Below are positions 12,385 through 25,356 of a DNA stretch of 64,000 nt, piece after piece. This stretch comes from Sclerurus mexicanus (taxonomy: Eukaryota; Chordata; Aves; Passeriformes; Furnariidae): NCBI GenBank assembly GCA_013396755.1, contig VWZF01002964.1:1-64000 (forward strand), read 5' to 3'. How positions within the stretch are numbered: the first letter of the stretch is position 1; each line of letters starts with the position of its first letter. Below the pieces are notes generated by a model that saw only the letters and a list, made by a program, of their open reading frames with translations, did not search any database and was not told where the DNA came from. The translations under genes were made by a program, and so were the position numbers.

Positions 12385-13516
12385 ATGGATGACAATGACA
12401 GAGGTGGTGAGAATCTGGGAAGAACTCCAAAAAAATTCCTGTGTTGAAGCTCACCAAACCCCAACTAATGTAAAATACTGGTGAAGTAAAAAGAAACAAG
12501 CCGAAAAAACTCACCAAAACAATACAAAAAAACCCCTTTTAGTATCCTACTGTTTTCAAAAATGATAATCCACTTTTCAGCTCACAGACGATATACATTC
12601 AATTTACCTTGGCTTTTCGGACAAAAGCTAAGTACCTGCAAAACAGATTAGTGAAAGAGGATGAGGCTAGCAGTCAGTTGGTACACAACCCCAGATGCAC
12701 CAGCTACCCTAAGTCTTGTTTGATAGGCTGCTCTGTAGCACCCAGCTGGCCGCCAAGCCTTGCTCTGGGTGTAAGGACCTTTCCTGTCATACTCAGCAGA
12801 GTTCAAGGGAACCTCATGAGGCTGATGAGCCCTCTCCTATGCACTCCTGTGCATAATTTCCGCTATAGGTAGGTAGGGACTGTTGTGAAAATTTTGAATG
12901 TTCGTGTTCCAATGACAGCCTCTGTTGCACATTTTATAGCATTCTTCACCTTCTGTACATATTCTGAACACCAGCACTGTATGTGAATATGATCTGACAG
13001 CTGCACTGCTTTCACAAACATTTCCTTCTATCCAACAAAATCACATTTTCAATCGTTTTGGTGCCTGGGGAGGTTCTATGATCAAATTCCTCTCTCAGAT
13101 CCAACTGTATGAACCTATTGGCCTCAGTAAAGTTTCCATGGCTTTGTACCTAAAAGCAAAATACAATCTGTTAAAATTCTACCTTTGTATATTTATTTAA
13201 GAAACTACAACAGACTTGAGTGAACTCTACTTTGTAATCTGCAATTACATTCTGTATGTCTAATAGTAGGCCTGTTTTGAACTCATCTAGTATTATTTCA
13301 TATAATAGCAAGGTTCTGCCAAACTAAACTTGTTATCAAAAAAACATCTTAATGACAGCACTCCCAAAAGTATTTCTTGAAAAGTCAGGCTTGTTCAAAA
13401 TTCCCATTAGTTATTTGGTGTTCTTTAGTTTTATTTTGTTCAGCAAGTATAAACATGGACCAGGAGTGTACTTGCAAGACATCTTTTAGTTTTCAGTTTT
13501 GGAAGAAAAGATGCTG

Positions 13517-13990
13517 AGCTGCTGGAGCATGCGCAGACAAGGCCAATGAAGTTTGTGAATGGTCTAGAAAGTAAATTCTGTGAGAAGCATCTGAGTGAGC
13601 TGGCGTTGTTTAGCTTGGAGAAAAGAGGTCTCAGAGGAGATCTTATCGCTCTCTACAGCTACCTGAAAGGAGGTGGTGACCAGGTGGAGGTCAGCATCTT
13701 TTCCCAGGAAACTAGAGACAAGAAAAGGGGTAATGGCCTCAACATACACCAGGGGAGGTTCCGGTTGGACATCAAGAACAATTTTTTCACTGGAAGGATG
13801 GTTAAGCATTGGAACCAGCTTCCCAGGGAGGTGGAGTTACCATCTCTGAAAGTGTTCAAGAAAGGACTAGATGTGGCAGTTGGTTCTATGGTTTAGTTGG
13901 TACAGTGGATTCAGTCAGAGGTTGGTCTTGGAGGTCTTTTCCAACCTTAATCATGTTATGATTTTTCCCACCTTAATGATTCTATGATTT
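13517..13990 (+). mobile_element. CR1 LINE 3' fragment in repeat copy 1
   Basis: The fragment covers the ORF2 C-terminus and 3' UTR of CR1, ending 'tgattctatgattt'. The 3' terminus is doubled: 26 bp at 13937-13962 ('ttttccaacc...') and again, diverged, at 13963-13988. It is 5' truncated to about 470 bp. Confidence 0.93.
13546..13896 (+). pseudogene. CR1 ORF2 C-terminal remnant, open frame
   Basis: 116 codons are open to a stop in 'ggtttag'. The LSELALFSLEKRGLRGDLIALY block and the HWNQLPREVELPSLKVFKKGLD block are the C-terminal CR1 ORF2 tail. It is the best preserved CR1 reading frame in the window, but it has no endonuclease or RT and so cannot be functional. The first ATG is internal to the family's protein, not a real start. 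Confidence 0.88.
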
Positions 13991-15362
13991 GCGTTTTTCT
14001 ATAGAAGGTTGTTTTGACTGATGCTCTAATTGACATGAGTATAATATTAAACAAGATTTGGGATCTGATGCTTCAGAATTTGAAGTGTTTATATAACTCT
14101 AAGCAGTTGTTTAGCTCTCTTAAAGTTAATAACACACTTAACAGACAATAGATAGCATTAATACATATAAAGAATATAATCACAAATTTTTAGGTAAACC
14201 CCCTCCCCACCCAAAAAAAAAAAAAAAAGCTATAAAATCATACAGAAATTGACTGAAACATCTTTGGTTTTCCTCCTGGGACTAAAAGGGACCGAGACAA
14301 TACCATTCTCAGTGCCAATCTGCTCTGTCAAAATCCACAGAACTGGTGTTTTAGCAGGAATGGGACAATGTACCATAGAATAATATGGTCTGTGAGCTTG
14401 GGTCCTGAGATCTAATCTTCTACATCTGTGGCAATATCACTTCTACTCTCTGTGCTTCAGTTACTAAAAGTCACTTGTAAACACTGACTCCTTTCAAATC
14501 AATTGCCATAAATACATATTTTAGATGCATGTAGTATGTAAGGGTAGCACCATTCCACTGTGTAACACAGCAAGTTGAAGTCCTTGCAAAAGGAATAACC
14601 CTAACATGTAGTTAATTGCAAGCACTGTAGAAGCTACTTATGTGATACTTATGAACATAAAAGCTGTCAGGAAAATAGAATTTAAAAGATCAATTAATAT
14701 AGGGGATTGACAGAATTCTTGTCTTTTAAGTAGCAAATTTTATTTATTATTCAATAAATAAATTCTTTACTAAAGAAGAGTTAAAACTAATAAGTTACAA
14801 TCTTCATAATTTTCAAATGAGAATTTCAGAACCTTTCCCATTTGTCAGATATCAGCAGTACTATCTGGATTAAAGACATACAGAATTGAACTTGGCAAAA
14901 TGAAAAACAGACTGTTAAAAAAGATTAGCTGCCAAATTAAATATTATTGCACATGCACAGACATGCAGAAACTAATATGCAGATTGAAACAAACTTACAT
15001 GATATGCATTTATAGTATACCAGAAGTTCATTAGGTCCTGTGAAACAGCAGAAGTCGAAATTTTCAACAGAAACTTTCAGGTAAATGTTGTTTTGTTATA
15101 ATGTTGATATAATGTATTATGAAAACATCACAATAGGAAAATGTTTTGTACCCTTAAAAGCATATAATTTCTATCTAATTGAATCTATATGAGTATATTA
15201 TTTTATTCCTTTTTTTAAGGAATGGATACACTATTTGTGCTATCTAGGGGTTTTGAATGAGAATAACCTCAGAAAGTATAAGTAGAAAATCTGTCAACTT
15301 TTCTTGAAAATTCTTCAAAAGTCAAGGATCACTGCTTTCTATTAATGGTATTTGTCCATTGA

Positions 15363-15363
15363 N
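15363..15363. other. Single-N contig join
   Basis: One N sits exactly between the end of repeat copy 1 and the start of copy 2. Draft assemblers often write a single N where adjoining contigs have an estimated negative gap, meaning they overlap. Confidence 0.85.
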
Positions 15364-16495
15364 ATGGATGACAATGACAGAGGTGGTGAGAATCTGGGAA
15401 GAACTCCAAAAAAATTCCTGTGTTGAAGCTCACCAAACCCCAACTAATGTAAAATACTGGTGAAGTAAAAAGAAACAAGCCGAAAAAACTCACCAAAACA
15501 ATACAAAAAAACCCCTTTTAGTATCCTACTGTTTTCAAAAATGATAATCCACTTTTCAGCTCACAGACGATATACATTCAATTTACCTTGGCTTTTCGGA
15601 CAAAAGCTAAGTACCTGCAAAACAGATTAGTGAAAGAGGATGAGGCTAGCAGTCAGTTGGTACACAACCCCAGATGCACCAGCTACCCTAAGTCTTGTTT
15701 GATAGGCTGCTCTGTAGCACCCAGCTGGCCGCCAAGCCTTGCTCTGGGTGTAAGGACCTTTCCTGTCATACTCAGCAGAGTTCAAGGGAACCTCATGAGG
15801 CTGATGAGCCCTCTCCTATGCACTCCTGTGCATAATTTCCGCTATAGGTAGGTAGGGACTGTTGTGAAAATTTTGAATGTTCGTGTTCCAATGACAGCCT
15901 CTGTTGCACATTTTATAGCATTCTTCACCTTCTGTACATATTCTGAACACCAGCACTGTATGTGAATATGATCTGACAGCTGCACTGCTTTCACAAACAT
16001 TTCCTTCTATCCAACAAAATCACATTTTCAATCGTTTTGGTGCCTGGGGAGGTTCTATGATCAAATTCCTCTCTCAGATCCAACTGTATGAACCTATTGG
16101 CCTCAGTAAAGTTTCCATGGCTTTGTACCTAAAAGCAAAATACAATCTGTTAAAATTCTACCTTTGTATATTTATTTAAGAAACTACAACAGACTTGAGT
16201 GAACTCTACTTTGTAATCTGCAATTACATTCTGTATGTCTAATAGTAGGCCTGTTTTGAACTCATCTAGTATTATTTCATATAATAGCAAGGTTCTGCCA
16301 AACTAAACTTGTTATCAAAAAAACATCTTAATGACAGCACTCCCAAAAGTATTTCTTGAAAAGTCAGGCTTGTTCAAAATTCCCATTAGTTATTTGGTGT
16401 TCTTTAGTTTTATTTTGTTCAGCAAGTATAAACATGGACCAGGAGTGTACTTGCAAGACATCTTTTAGTTTTCAGTTTTGGAAGAAAAGATGCTG

Positions 16496-16969
16496 AGCTG
16501 CTGGAGCATGCGCAGACAAGGCCAATGAAGTTTGTGAATGGTCTAGAAAGTAAATTCTGTGAGAAGCATCTGAGTGAGCTGGCGTTGTTTAGCTTGGAGA
16601 AAAGAGGTCTCAGAGGAGATCTTATCGCTCTCTACAGCTACCTGAAAGGAGGTGGTGACCAGGTGGAGGTCAGCATCTTTTCCCAGGAAACTAGAGACAA
16701 GAAAAGGGGTAATGGCCTCAACATACACCAGGGGAGGTTCCGGTTGGACATCAAGAACAATTTTTTCACTGGAAGGATGGTTAAGCATTGGAACCAGCTT
16801 CCCAGGGAGGTGGAGTTACCATCTCTGAAAGTGTTCAAGAAAGGACTAGATGTGGCAGTTGGTTCTATGGTTTAGTTGGTACAGTGGATTCAGTCAGAGG
16901 TTGGTCTTGGAGGTCTTTTCCAACCTTAATCATGTTATGATTTTTCCCACCTTAATGATTCTATGATTT
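16496..16969 (+). mobile_element. CR1 LINE 3' fragment in repeat copy 2
   Basis: Same element as at 13517-13990, at offset 2,979, including the doubled 3' terminus. It is probably not an independent insertion. Confidence 0.93.
16525..16875 (+). pseudogene. CR1 ORF2 C-terminal remnant (copy 2)
   Basis: Identical 116-codon reading frame to 13546-13896, present because of the duplicated segment. Confidence 0.88.
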
Positions 16970-18341
16970 GCGTTTTTCTATAGAAGGTTGTTTTGACTGA
17001 TGCTCTAATTGACATGAGTATAATATTAAACAAGATTTGGGATCTGATGCTTCAGAATTTGAAGTGTTTATATAACTCTAAGCAGTTGTTTAGCTCTCTT
17101 AAAGTTAATAACACACTTAACAGACAATAGATAGCATTAATACATATAAAGAATATAATCACAAATTTTTAGGTAAACCCCCTCCCCACCCAAAAAAAAA
17201 AAAAAAAGCTATAAAATCATACAGAAATTGACTGAAACATCTTTGGTTTTCCTCCTGGGACTAAAAGGGACCGAGACAATACCATTCTCAGTGCCAATCT
17301 GCTCTGTCAAAATCCACAGAACTGGTGTTTTAGCAGGAATGGGACAATGTACCATAGAATAATATGGTCTGTGAGCTTGGGTCCTGAGATCTAATCTTCT
17401 ACATCTGTGGCAATATCACTTCTACTCTCTGTGCTTCAGTTACTAAAAGTCACTTGTAAACACTGACTCCTTTCAAATCAATTGCCATAAATACATATTT
17501 TAGATGCATGTAGTATGTAAGGGTAGCACCATTCCACTGTGTAACACAGCAAGTTGAAGTCCTTGCAAAAGGAATAACCCTAACATGTAGTTAATTGCAA
17601 GCACTGTAGAAGCTACTTATGTGATACTTATGAACATAAAAGCTGTCAGGAAAATAGAATTTAAAAGATCAATTAATATAGGGGATTGACAGAATTCTTG
17701 TCTTTTAAGTAGCAAATTTTATTTATTATTCAATAAATAAATTCTTTACTAAAGAAGAGTTAAAACTAATAAGTTACAATCTTCATAATTTTCAAATGAG
17801 AATTTCAGAACCTTTCCCATTTGTCAGATATCAGCAGTACTATCTGGATTAAAGACATACAGAATTGAACTTGGCAAAATGAAAAACAGACTGTTAAAAA
17901 AGATTAGCTGCCAAATTAAATATTATTGCACATGCACAGACATGCAGAAACTAATATGCAGATTGAAACAAACTTACATGATATGCATTTATAGTATACC
18001 AGAAGTTCATTAGGTCCTGTGAAACAGCAGAAGTCGAAATTTTCAACAGAAACTTTCAGGTAAATGTTGTTTTGTTATAATGTTGATATAATGTATTATG
18101 AAAACATCACAATAGGAAAATGTTTTGTACCCTTAAAAGCATATAATTTCTATCTAATTGAATCTATATGAGTATATTATTTTATTCCTTTTTTTAAGGA
18201 ATGGATACACTATTTGTGCTATCTAGGGGTTTTGAATGAGAATAACCTCAGAAAGTATAAGTAGAAAATCTGTCAACTTTTCTTGAAAATTCTTCAAAAG
18301 TCAAGGATCACTGCTTTCTATTAATGGTATTTGTCCATTGA

Positions 18342-21299
18342 TGTCAAATGGGTTCATAATATGAAAAAAATTAATCACACATTTAAATGTATCTAAAGTT
18401 GTCCAAACAAAAACCTATTCTACACTGTCAAAAAGCTCTTCTGTCAACAATTAACATGGAATGGAAAACTTTATCGCTTCCGTATTTTCTCTCATGCTAA
18501 CTAATTTTGATACATATTTGTAGGGGATTAAAATGTGTTCAGTCTCAATCAATAAAGACAGGACTGCTAACTTCTTATTTCTTTCTTATGAACTGTCTTC
18601 TTATTGCTGCATAAGGATTCATATTTATCTCTGAAGACTGTGTTTTTAGTGAAGTAAGGGGGCAATATTTTATAGTGTCCTAAATGGCTATGAAATTAAG
18701 AGATTGTTTTTAACATTACTAAAAGATCACTGATTGGGGGAAAAATAATATCTTGCAAATCTCTAAGTAGATACATACTCATTATTTCCCAAAAGTCTAG
18801 CTCTTGCTGAAGATCCAGCAGTATATTCTAGGAACAACTCGTGGAAATGTTGAACACAAGACCATTTTCTACATATTTAATAAAAAACCACTGCAACATG
18901 AGAGGTAAAAACATCATGACAACTGTAAAGTCAAATACACAGTTATGCTGTCCCAGTTTTAGAACTCAATATGCAATATTTAGCTATCCTGCTTTACACT
19001 CTTTTACAGCTTTTCCATGGGATATCAGACTTTCTTGAATCCCAGATTCAAAAAACTTCCCCAAAAAACAATTAAGCTTCTCAAAGGGAAGGAAAGCTGT
19101 TCCTTTAAGGCAAAAGGATAAAATCCTCTGAAACACTGCAGATGTCTGAACTTCTTTCAGAGAAACAGTGAGGAAAATCTATTGATGGATGTTCAAGTTG
19201 CAAAATTTCAGCCCATCTGGTTAGGTTTCAACAAATGTATAATAGGCAAATGAGAAAAGCTTAGTAATGACAATTTTTTGACAGCTTCAATACCTGGCAG
19301 GGCTACCAGTTTTGTCTATAAGGCATAGAATTGTCACTTGCATGAGTAAAGTTAAGCTTCTGAAATAAATATCCATGGGATAAGAATTTATTTTAAATAA
19401 GTTGTAAACTAAAATTCTATTTTTAATTTTTTCTTTGGTTTAAGTGGATTTTTATGAACTTTATTTATCAGAAGATATGCATTATCCAAATTTAAGTGTG
19501 TAAATGCTACCAAAAATTCCTGTAAGTTTAAAATTCAAGCTGTGATAAATATGACTTCTGCAGTATGTTTTCCTTTTACAAAGTGTCAGATCACCAAGGC
19601 CAGCTAAATTCTGATTCTTTTCTCAAGTTTCATGTTTCCCTTCTTGAAAAGAAAAAGAAAGCTGTGTTTGTTTCACTTTGAGTTGGATCTGTTGCTGAAG
19701 ATACAATTTAATTACTATTTACCTCTGAGTGCAAATTGCAGAAGAACAAGAGATAAATTAACTTGAGTAAAGAAAAGTCCTATATAAAAGGAATGACTTC
19801 CATTGAATTAACGAAGAATAGCTGAGCATTCTCTGTATTTATTCTGAGTATTGAATATTGCTTCATTTGATTCCTGCCTGAGATGGTATTACCCATGCTC
19901 TCATGACATTGTGCTTTTATCTGCTGACTCTTTCTGTTTTGCCACTGCCTGCCATTTTTTGCAGACCCCATAGGAATATGAAGTACATTTTCAGTAAGTG
20001 TAGAAAGAGAACTGGTCTACCCACAAATGTTTGTGTAGCCAGGAACAACTCTTCTTATTTCCACATCCACAAACTCAATGCTAAACCACTTAAATCTTTT
20101 GTGGAATGCTGAGACCAAAACTCAAGGGGGAAGTTTTTTCCTCCAATTTTCCTTACTGGCTGTAAATATCTTCTTCTGCACCTGCAAATGATCAGTCCCT
20201 CTAAACAGGACATTTCTTCAGTGATTCTAATTATCTAAGCAGTAGGTGTCTGACCTGTGCTACTTTTCTTCTTATTATCTTAATAACTTTTCTTCTAATA
20301 TTTAAAGGATAAAATGAAAACTCCAGAGGGAATTCATGCATCTGGAATAGCTATCCAAGAGAGACAGGATGGATCTCCATTATGGAGAAGTCTATTTCTT
20401 TCTCTCAAGTATAGGGGAGTCTAAAAGACTTAAACTCTAGAGTAGGTTAAGGTACATAACGTGAATTCCACTTTTACTGCCTTATTTCAATTCACCAATC
20501 TGGTTGAAGGATCAGTATATGCATTATTCCTAGCCAACAATGTGCTCCTGAATAACTGTCTCAACCATCCTCTAGGAGAACCTTTTATTGGTATAATTTT
20601 AAAAAACATTCAAAATTGCACTTAAATATTTAATTTTCTGTATCTAAGCTTACTTTAAACATTTGGAGGTTTTTTAATTGTCTAGTGCTATACCTTTCTT
20701 TTCATTGTATAGTGTATGATCCATAAGTAACGCTCTTAACACTACCTGATTTAAAGGTAATTCTTTTGATAGATTTCCAAAATAAGTAACTATACTCCCA
20801 TTATCATCTTTCAACAGGACTTTACAGAAATTAATTTATGTTAAAAGTCACAGCATGACCTGGGCTTGTCTTCCCCTCAGCATCCAGATCAATCATCAAA
20901 GAAGCCTAATAATGTTTCAGTCAATTCTTTCTTTTGCACCTTATTTCTCCCTTTGTTCAGACAGAACACCTATAGTGATTCATGATTCTGGGAAATAACG
21001 TGTCTGTCTGAGACAGCTGTGTATCAACCTCTATGAGCAGAAATAAACATGCGATTGCCCACCTACAGAAGTTATTCATATGTTGCTCTCTAAGGAGATT
21101 ATAGGTTAGTTTAGGTGAGAGATGAGCAATTGTTGGGCAGAATGCAATAGTTTTCTAGCTAAAAATACAGTCTCAGTGAAGTCAAAACATTCTGACAGAG
21201 AAGTTTTGTTTTATTAAAAAAATCATCTTTTTAACTCACTTTTCATTTGTATAATGTCAGAAAGTATTGTTTCCACTCCAACAGCTTTTCAGGGATCGG
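18342..21299. other. Unannotated AT-rich non-coding stretch
   Basis: No gene or recognisable repeat is visible. Short ORFs on both strands (for example 18841, 19780 and 19903) lack domains and overlap one another. Confidence 0.5.
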
Positions 21300-21880
21300 C
21301 TCCATCTATTTCCCCAGGCTTCCTGGAGCATGGAGGGGATTTCGAAATCCCCACGTGGTCAGGAGTAAAGACAGGCGTAAAGACAGGCAGCACTTCGATG
21401 TAGTGAGGTTGTAGAAAAAGCCTTTAATTAGTTTTTCCAAGGGTATTTAAGATCTTTGGGTGGGGTTTGGGCGGTAGGATGTGATTGGGTAAGAGTTCAG
21501 GGGGAGTGGTGTGGTTTGGGGGACACAGGGGCCAATAAGGGAACAGCAGGACCAAACCCAGTGGAAACCCAGGAATGGGGAGTGACAGGTGATACATCCA
21601 GTAAGGTCGGGAGGGGGGCGGGGCTGGATACCTGGGAAGAAAGGAATAGTGTATGTTCACGTGTGGGGTGTCTAAGGGTTACAATCTAAACAGGGGAAAA
21701 CCCGTACATAAAAGACACAGGTAAAGTTGAATTATAAAGTCTCTGGTCCCTTGGAAGTTGTCACAGTGGTGGGCTTGTCTCCAGAAGTTTCCCTTTCCAC
21801 GTTATGTAGCCTGGATGATCCTCTGTCTCTGTTTTGCATGTGCGGTGGCAGAAGTCTTTCCCAACACCACACTATAAATG
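21300..21880 (-). mobile_element. Probable solo LTR of an avian endogenous retrovirus
   Basis: Read on the minus strand there is a GC-richer U3-like part with pyrimidine-rich stretches, a TATA-like 'ttaaatac' (21443-21450), an ATTAAA poly(A) signal only about 15 bp further on (21423-21428), then 'ctttttctacaacctcac' and a G/C-rich U5-like part. The close TATA/poly(A) spacing resembles alpha- and betaretroviral LTRs of birds. I could not define TG/CA ends or a target-site duplication, so both borders are approximate. No gag, pol or env is adjacent. Confidence 0.5.
21335..21352. repeat. Perfect 18-bp palindrome
   Basis: 'ggggatttcgaaatcccc' equals its own reverse complement. It lies in the U5-like part of the probable LTR, followed by 'acgtgg'. 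Confidence 0.9.
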
Positions 21881-24749
21881 AGTTTAGACTTCATAATATT
21901 TTCATTATATTTTTACTTTTATGTTACAATTTGTAATATGTTTAAACAGTTTAATATCAGGCATGTATTTCGTGATGCTTGAAATTATCAGTACTTCCTA
22001 CTAAAATTTTTCAGAATGTCCAGTCAATGAATATTTTAATAAGTTTTCATTTGTTTCAATTCACATCTTTAAGAAACACATATTCTTAAATCATATAGAA
22101 AAGAAAGTCTAAGTAAAGAATTAGCAAATACAGGATAAAGGACTAATGGTTCATAATTTGAATTTGTAATTCATCCAACTAATAGAACAGAATTAAGATT
22201 GTATTCTTATCTTCAGCTCTTCAGTCTCTCCTTATAGTATTCTCTTATGCTGCTTTAGCACCTTCTTTGAAGAAAATGTTACAATTTAGTATGCAGCTAT
22301 AGTTACTTTTATTTAGAGATATACCTCTAAGAATTAAGTCCATCATTATTAAATTTCTGTGTGTTAAAATTCCTATGAGTATTAAGTGATACTAAATACT
22401 ACTGCTACAATGAGCTCAATAAATATATAATCACAAATAAGAGCAGTAGTAATTTAGGAATTATGCATACATACCTATTCCCACATATAAATATCTTTAT
22501 ACATATAATAAAAAGACAAATATCTTGATATAGAAATCTCTTTAAGAGGCAAAAATTACTGTGGACTGACTGTGAAATTCAGTTTAGTTTTGGGTTAAAT
22601 TTGTAAAGAAATTGTTATTGAGGAGAGAGAGATTTCCATTTTTTTAACCGATTCTAATATTTCATGGAGTTGTTTGCGAAGATATCACTTGTGTAAAGCA
22701 GCATACTGAACACGTGAAGAAGTGCAACTGTTTTTTAATTGATGGCAACCTATAGAATTTTTGCAAAAATCATAGCAATCTCCTGCCTTCCTATACCCAG
22801 TTTTGTATGTGTGAAGTGTAAATACATATCAGAAACACCATCGCATTTCAATTGCTACAATTTTTATTTATGGTATTTACGGACCAGAAGGTTTGTGTTA
22901 AACACTGAACTCTGATTTTTTTTAAACTTTATGAGATAAATTAAAATGCAGCAGATGTCTAAATTAAAGGTGTTTTCATTTCATATTGAAATTTTCTCAT
23001 ATACCATTTGCCTTTCCTTCATTATTCCTGCCTGTGTGCACATGGAAATGACTGGAAAACATTAAAAACCCCCACATTTTGTGGTCTGTAAGTGCAACCT
23101 GCCAGCTTTGAGCTTGTCTGTTTGTCCCAAACCTCTCTGTCATTTCAACAATTATCTCCTGCCAGATTTGGCTTTCAAAATTAACATATTTTTTCTATGA
23201 CATATGTTTGAAATTAGCACAAAATGCAGCCAAAAACTGGAAATAAACTTGGGAAAAAGTTATTTTAGCAAATATTTTGGAGCCAGGAAAGACTTTGTTG
23301 GCTTAAAACATCAGGGCAGGCTATTGTCGATTAAATTAAATAAATTCAATATGTAGCCTACAAGTTGTCATCACCACACCGTCTGTTTTGTTATACGTGC
23401 ATCATTTCTCCCCTGTTTTACATGTACATTTGATATAAGTGTGTACTTTTGTAACTACAGACAAAGAAAAGCATCACATATGCCTCTCATGTTAAAAGTG
23501 GCTGTAAAGTCTTGAAAACTCTTACAGTACTGTTAGAGCCAAAGATTTCTGCTTCTCATTAAGAACTGGCATATTGTTCTTGTCACACATATAGACTAAG
23601 CACGCCACTCTGGTCACTGGGCTCTAATCTTTGTTGCTGCTTCTTGCTTGGAAACAAAATAGCATTTTCTTTTGTTTGTGCAAGCCTCCTGGGCATAAAA
23701 CCCTAGATGTTTCTCCTCCAACTTGGCTGCAAACAATATTATGTGATGAGGATGCTGTCTTCTCATGAACAACCACAGTCTTTGGACCTCCTTGGGACCA
23801 CAGCTAGAGGAGTAATGGGGTGTTGCAGCGGAATATTACCTCTGCCTCCTGAGTGCCATGAATGGGATAGAAGAGGATCGTGGCTGGTGGCACACACAGA
23901 GCACCCAAACCCACAATGACGGGCTGGCAGCACCTTCCAAACAGCCTGATCAAAGCTTCTGATCTTTGCAGTGGTGAGCTTATTGTTATTAGTGCTTATT
24001 GTTATTTGGGGAATATGATTAAAAGTGTAGCCTATTGTCATGAATGCATGGTTAGGCTGCTTATAGAAACAACGTCAATGATAATTGCAAAAAGTGGGGT
24101 TTCACGTGAATTTGTGAAAGTGTATCTCTAACACAGTTCAGTTCACAGTTCACTCTATTACTTACTACATGGATGAAGCATACATAGGAAAATCAGATTA
24201 GAATCACTTAAGAATGATTTACAGGGAGACCAGATTTGCAAAAGGTAGAGGGTGCAAAGGATATGCATACAAAAGGGTTTAGCAGCACTTAATTGTCGAC
24301 TATTTTAATGATATAAGGTGATTCAACAGGACTTACTACAATTGTAACAATGACTTAACTACAGATCCACGGTAACATTCATACTATAACCATTTCACAC
24401 ACACAGGCACAGAGATTTATACATCTCTATCTCTATGTGTAAAGGTATCCATCAAAAATCATATCAAATCCATTGGTGTTTCTCAAAAGGCATGGGTTGC
24501 ACCTTGAAGAGCGTGGAGGGGTGGGGTATCTGCCTAGGTCGCACTGTCAGTGATCATCAAGCATCACAAACAGAAGAACTGGGAGCTCCAAGAGACATCC
24601 CACTTGGAGTTCCTGTGCAGCCATGGTGGCCCAGGAAAATTCAAAGTGCCTCACTTAATAGGCTCTAGAAAGGGTCACAAAATTATTAGCTTTAGTACTC
24701 TATAAGTTTTTATTCTTGCTGCATTGCAAGATAGTAACTACTGGAGATT

Positions 24750-24780
24750 TTGTTTGTTTGTTTGTTTTGTTGTTGTTGTT
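24750..24780. repeat. (GTTT)n/(GTT)n microsatellite
   Basis: Tandem 'gttt' units pass into 'gtt' units and then a T run. Confidence 0.85.
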
Positions 24781-25224
24781 TTTTCCCCCTAAGAAATCCA
24801 GTAACAATGATACCATTTCACTTGGACTATGATTCAGGTAAATGATTTATAAAGGCTAAGAAGGACAACTGCTTATCCCCCATTCCCCACCTTAGCCATG
24901 CAACTGATAGTCCTGTTATGACTGGAATTGTTCACACTTTTTCATGTAAAAAAAGTATGGGAAAGGGGCATTTCACCACATAGCTTGTTTGGTCAAGGTT
25001 TATTAGGAGCTACTAAAAGCATAGAGCAGGCCTGAGGAGTAGTAGGGAGAGAATGCACCACCACAATCCACTTCCTGACTAATCCATACTGTTTGACAGA
25101 AGTGTGCTGTCATTGTTTCTTTCCTCTGTAATAATAAAAAGATTAATGCCATATTCAAATTGTCATTCTAGGGATTTGTTTTGGTTAGGATATATAATTG
25201 TATGAATTTTGTTAAACATGATTG

Positions 25225-25356
25225 AGTAGTATTATATTGGTGAGGAGGCCCTTGGAACAGTCCATCTGCCTAACAATTCACCTTCTAACATACATATCCA
25301 ATAGCAAGCATACTCCAAGTGTCCTTTATAACCTTACACATTCTGTGATTCTATGA
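25225..25356 (+). mobile_element. Possible remnant of a CR1 3' terminus
   Basis: The stretch ends 'cattctgtgattctatgaa', two consecutive ATTCTRTG units, which is the hallmark of CR1 3' ends. Upstream DNA is too diverged to match a CR1 3' UTR by eye, so only the tail is supported. Confidence 0.4.

Larger units (their letters stand above)
12385..15362 (+). repeat. 2,978-bp direct repeat, copy 1
   Basis: From 'atggatgacaatgacag' to 'tttgtccattga' the sequence recurs at a constant offset of 2,979 (15364-18341). All ORFs, the A16 run after 'ccccaccc' and every segment I compared agree without a difference. The copies are separated by a single N. This pattern is best explained by two overlapping contig ends that were not merged; a real, very recent tandem duplication is the alternative. 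The copy contains one CR1 fragment and otherwise unrecognised DNA. Confidence 0.95.
15364..18341 (+). repeat. 2,978-bp direct repeat, copy 2
   Basis: Apparently exact copy of 12385-15362, starting right after the N. After 18341 the sequence continues into unique DNA ('tgtcaaatggg'), whereas copy 1 stops at the N. This is probably the same genomic segment represented twice. Annotations in copy 2 should not be counted as independent. Confidence 0.95.

Noticed and set aside
12609..12872. 87-codon ORF repeated at 15588-15851
   Set aside because: The repetition comes from the probable assembly duplication, not from a gene family; no domain is recognised.
21424..21689. Proline-rich minus ORF and glycine-rich plus ORF
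   Set aside because: They are opposite readings of the C-rich U3-like part of the probable LTR.
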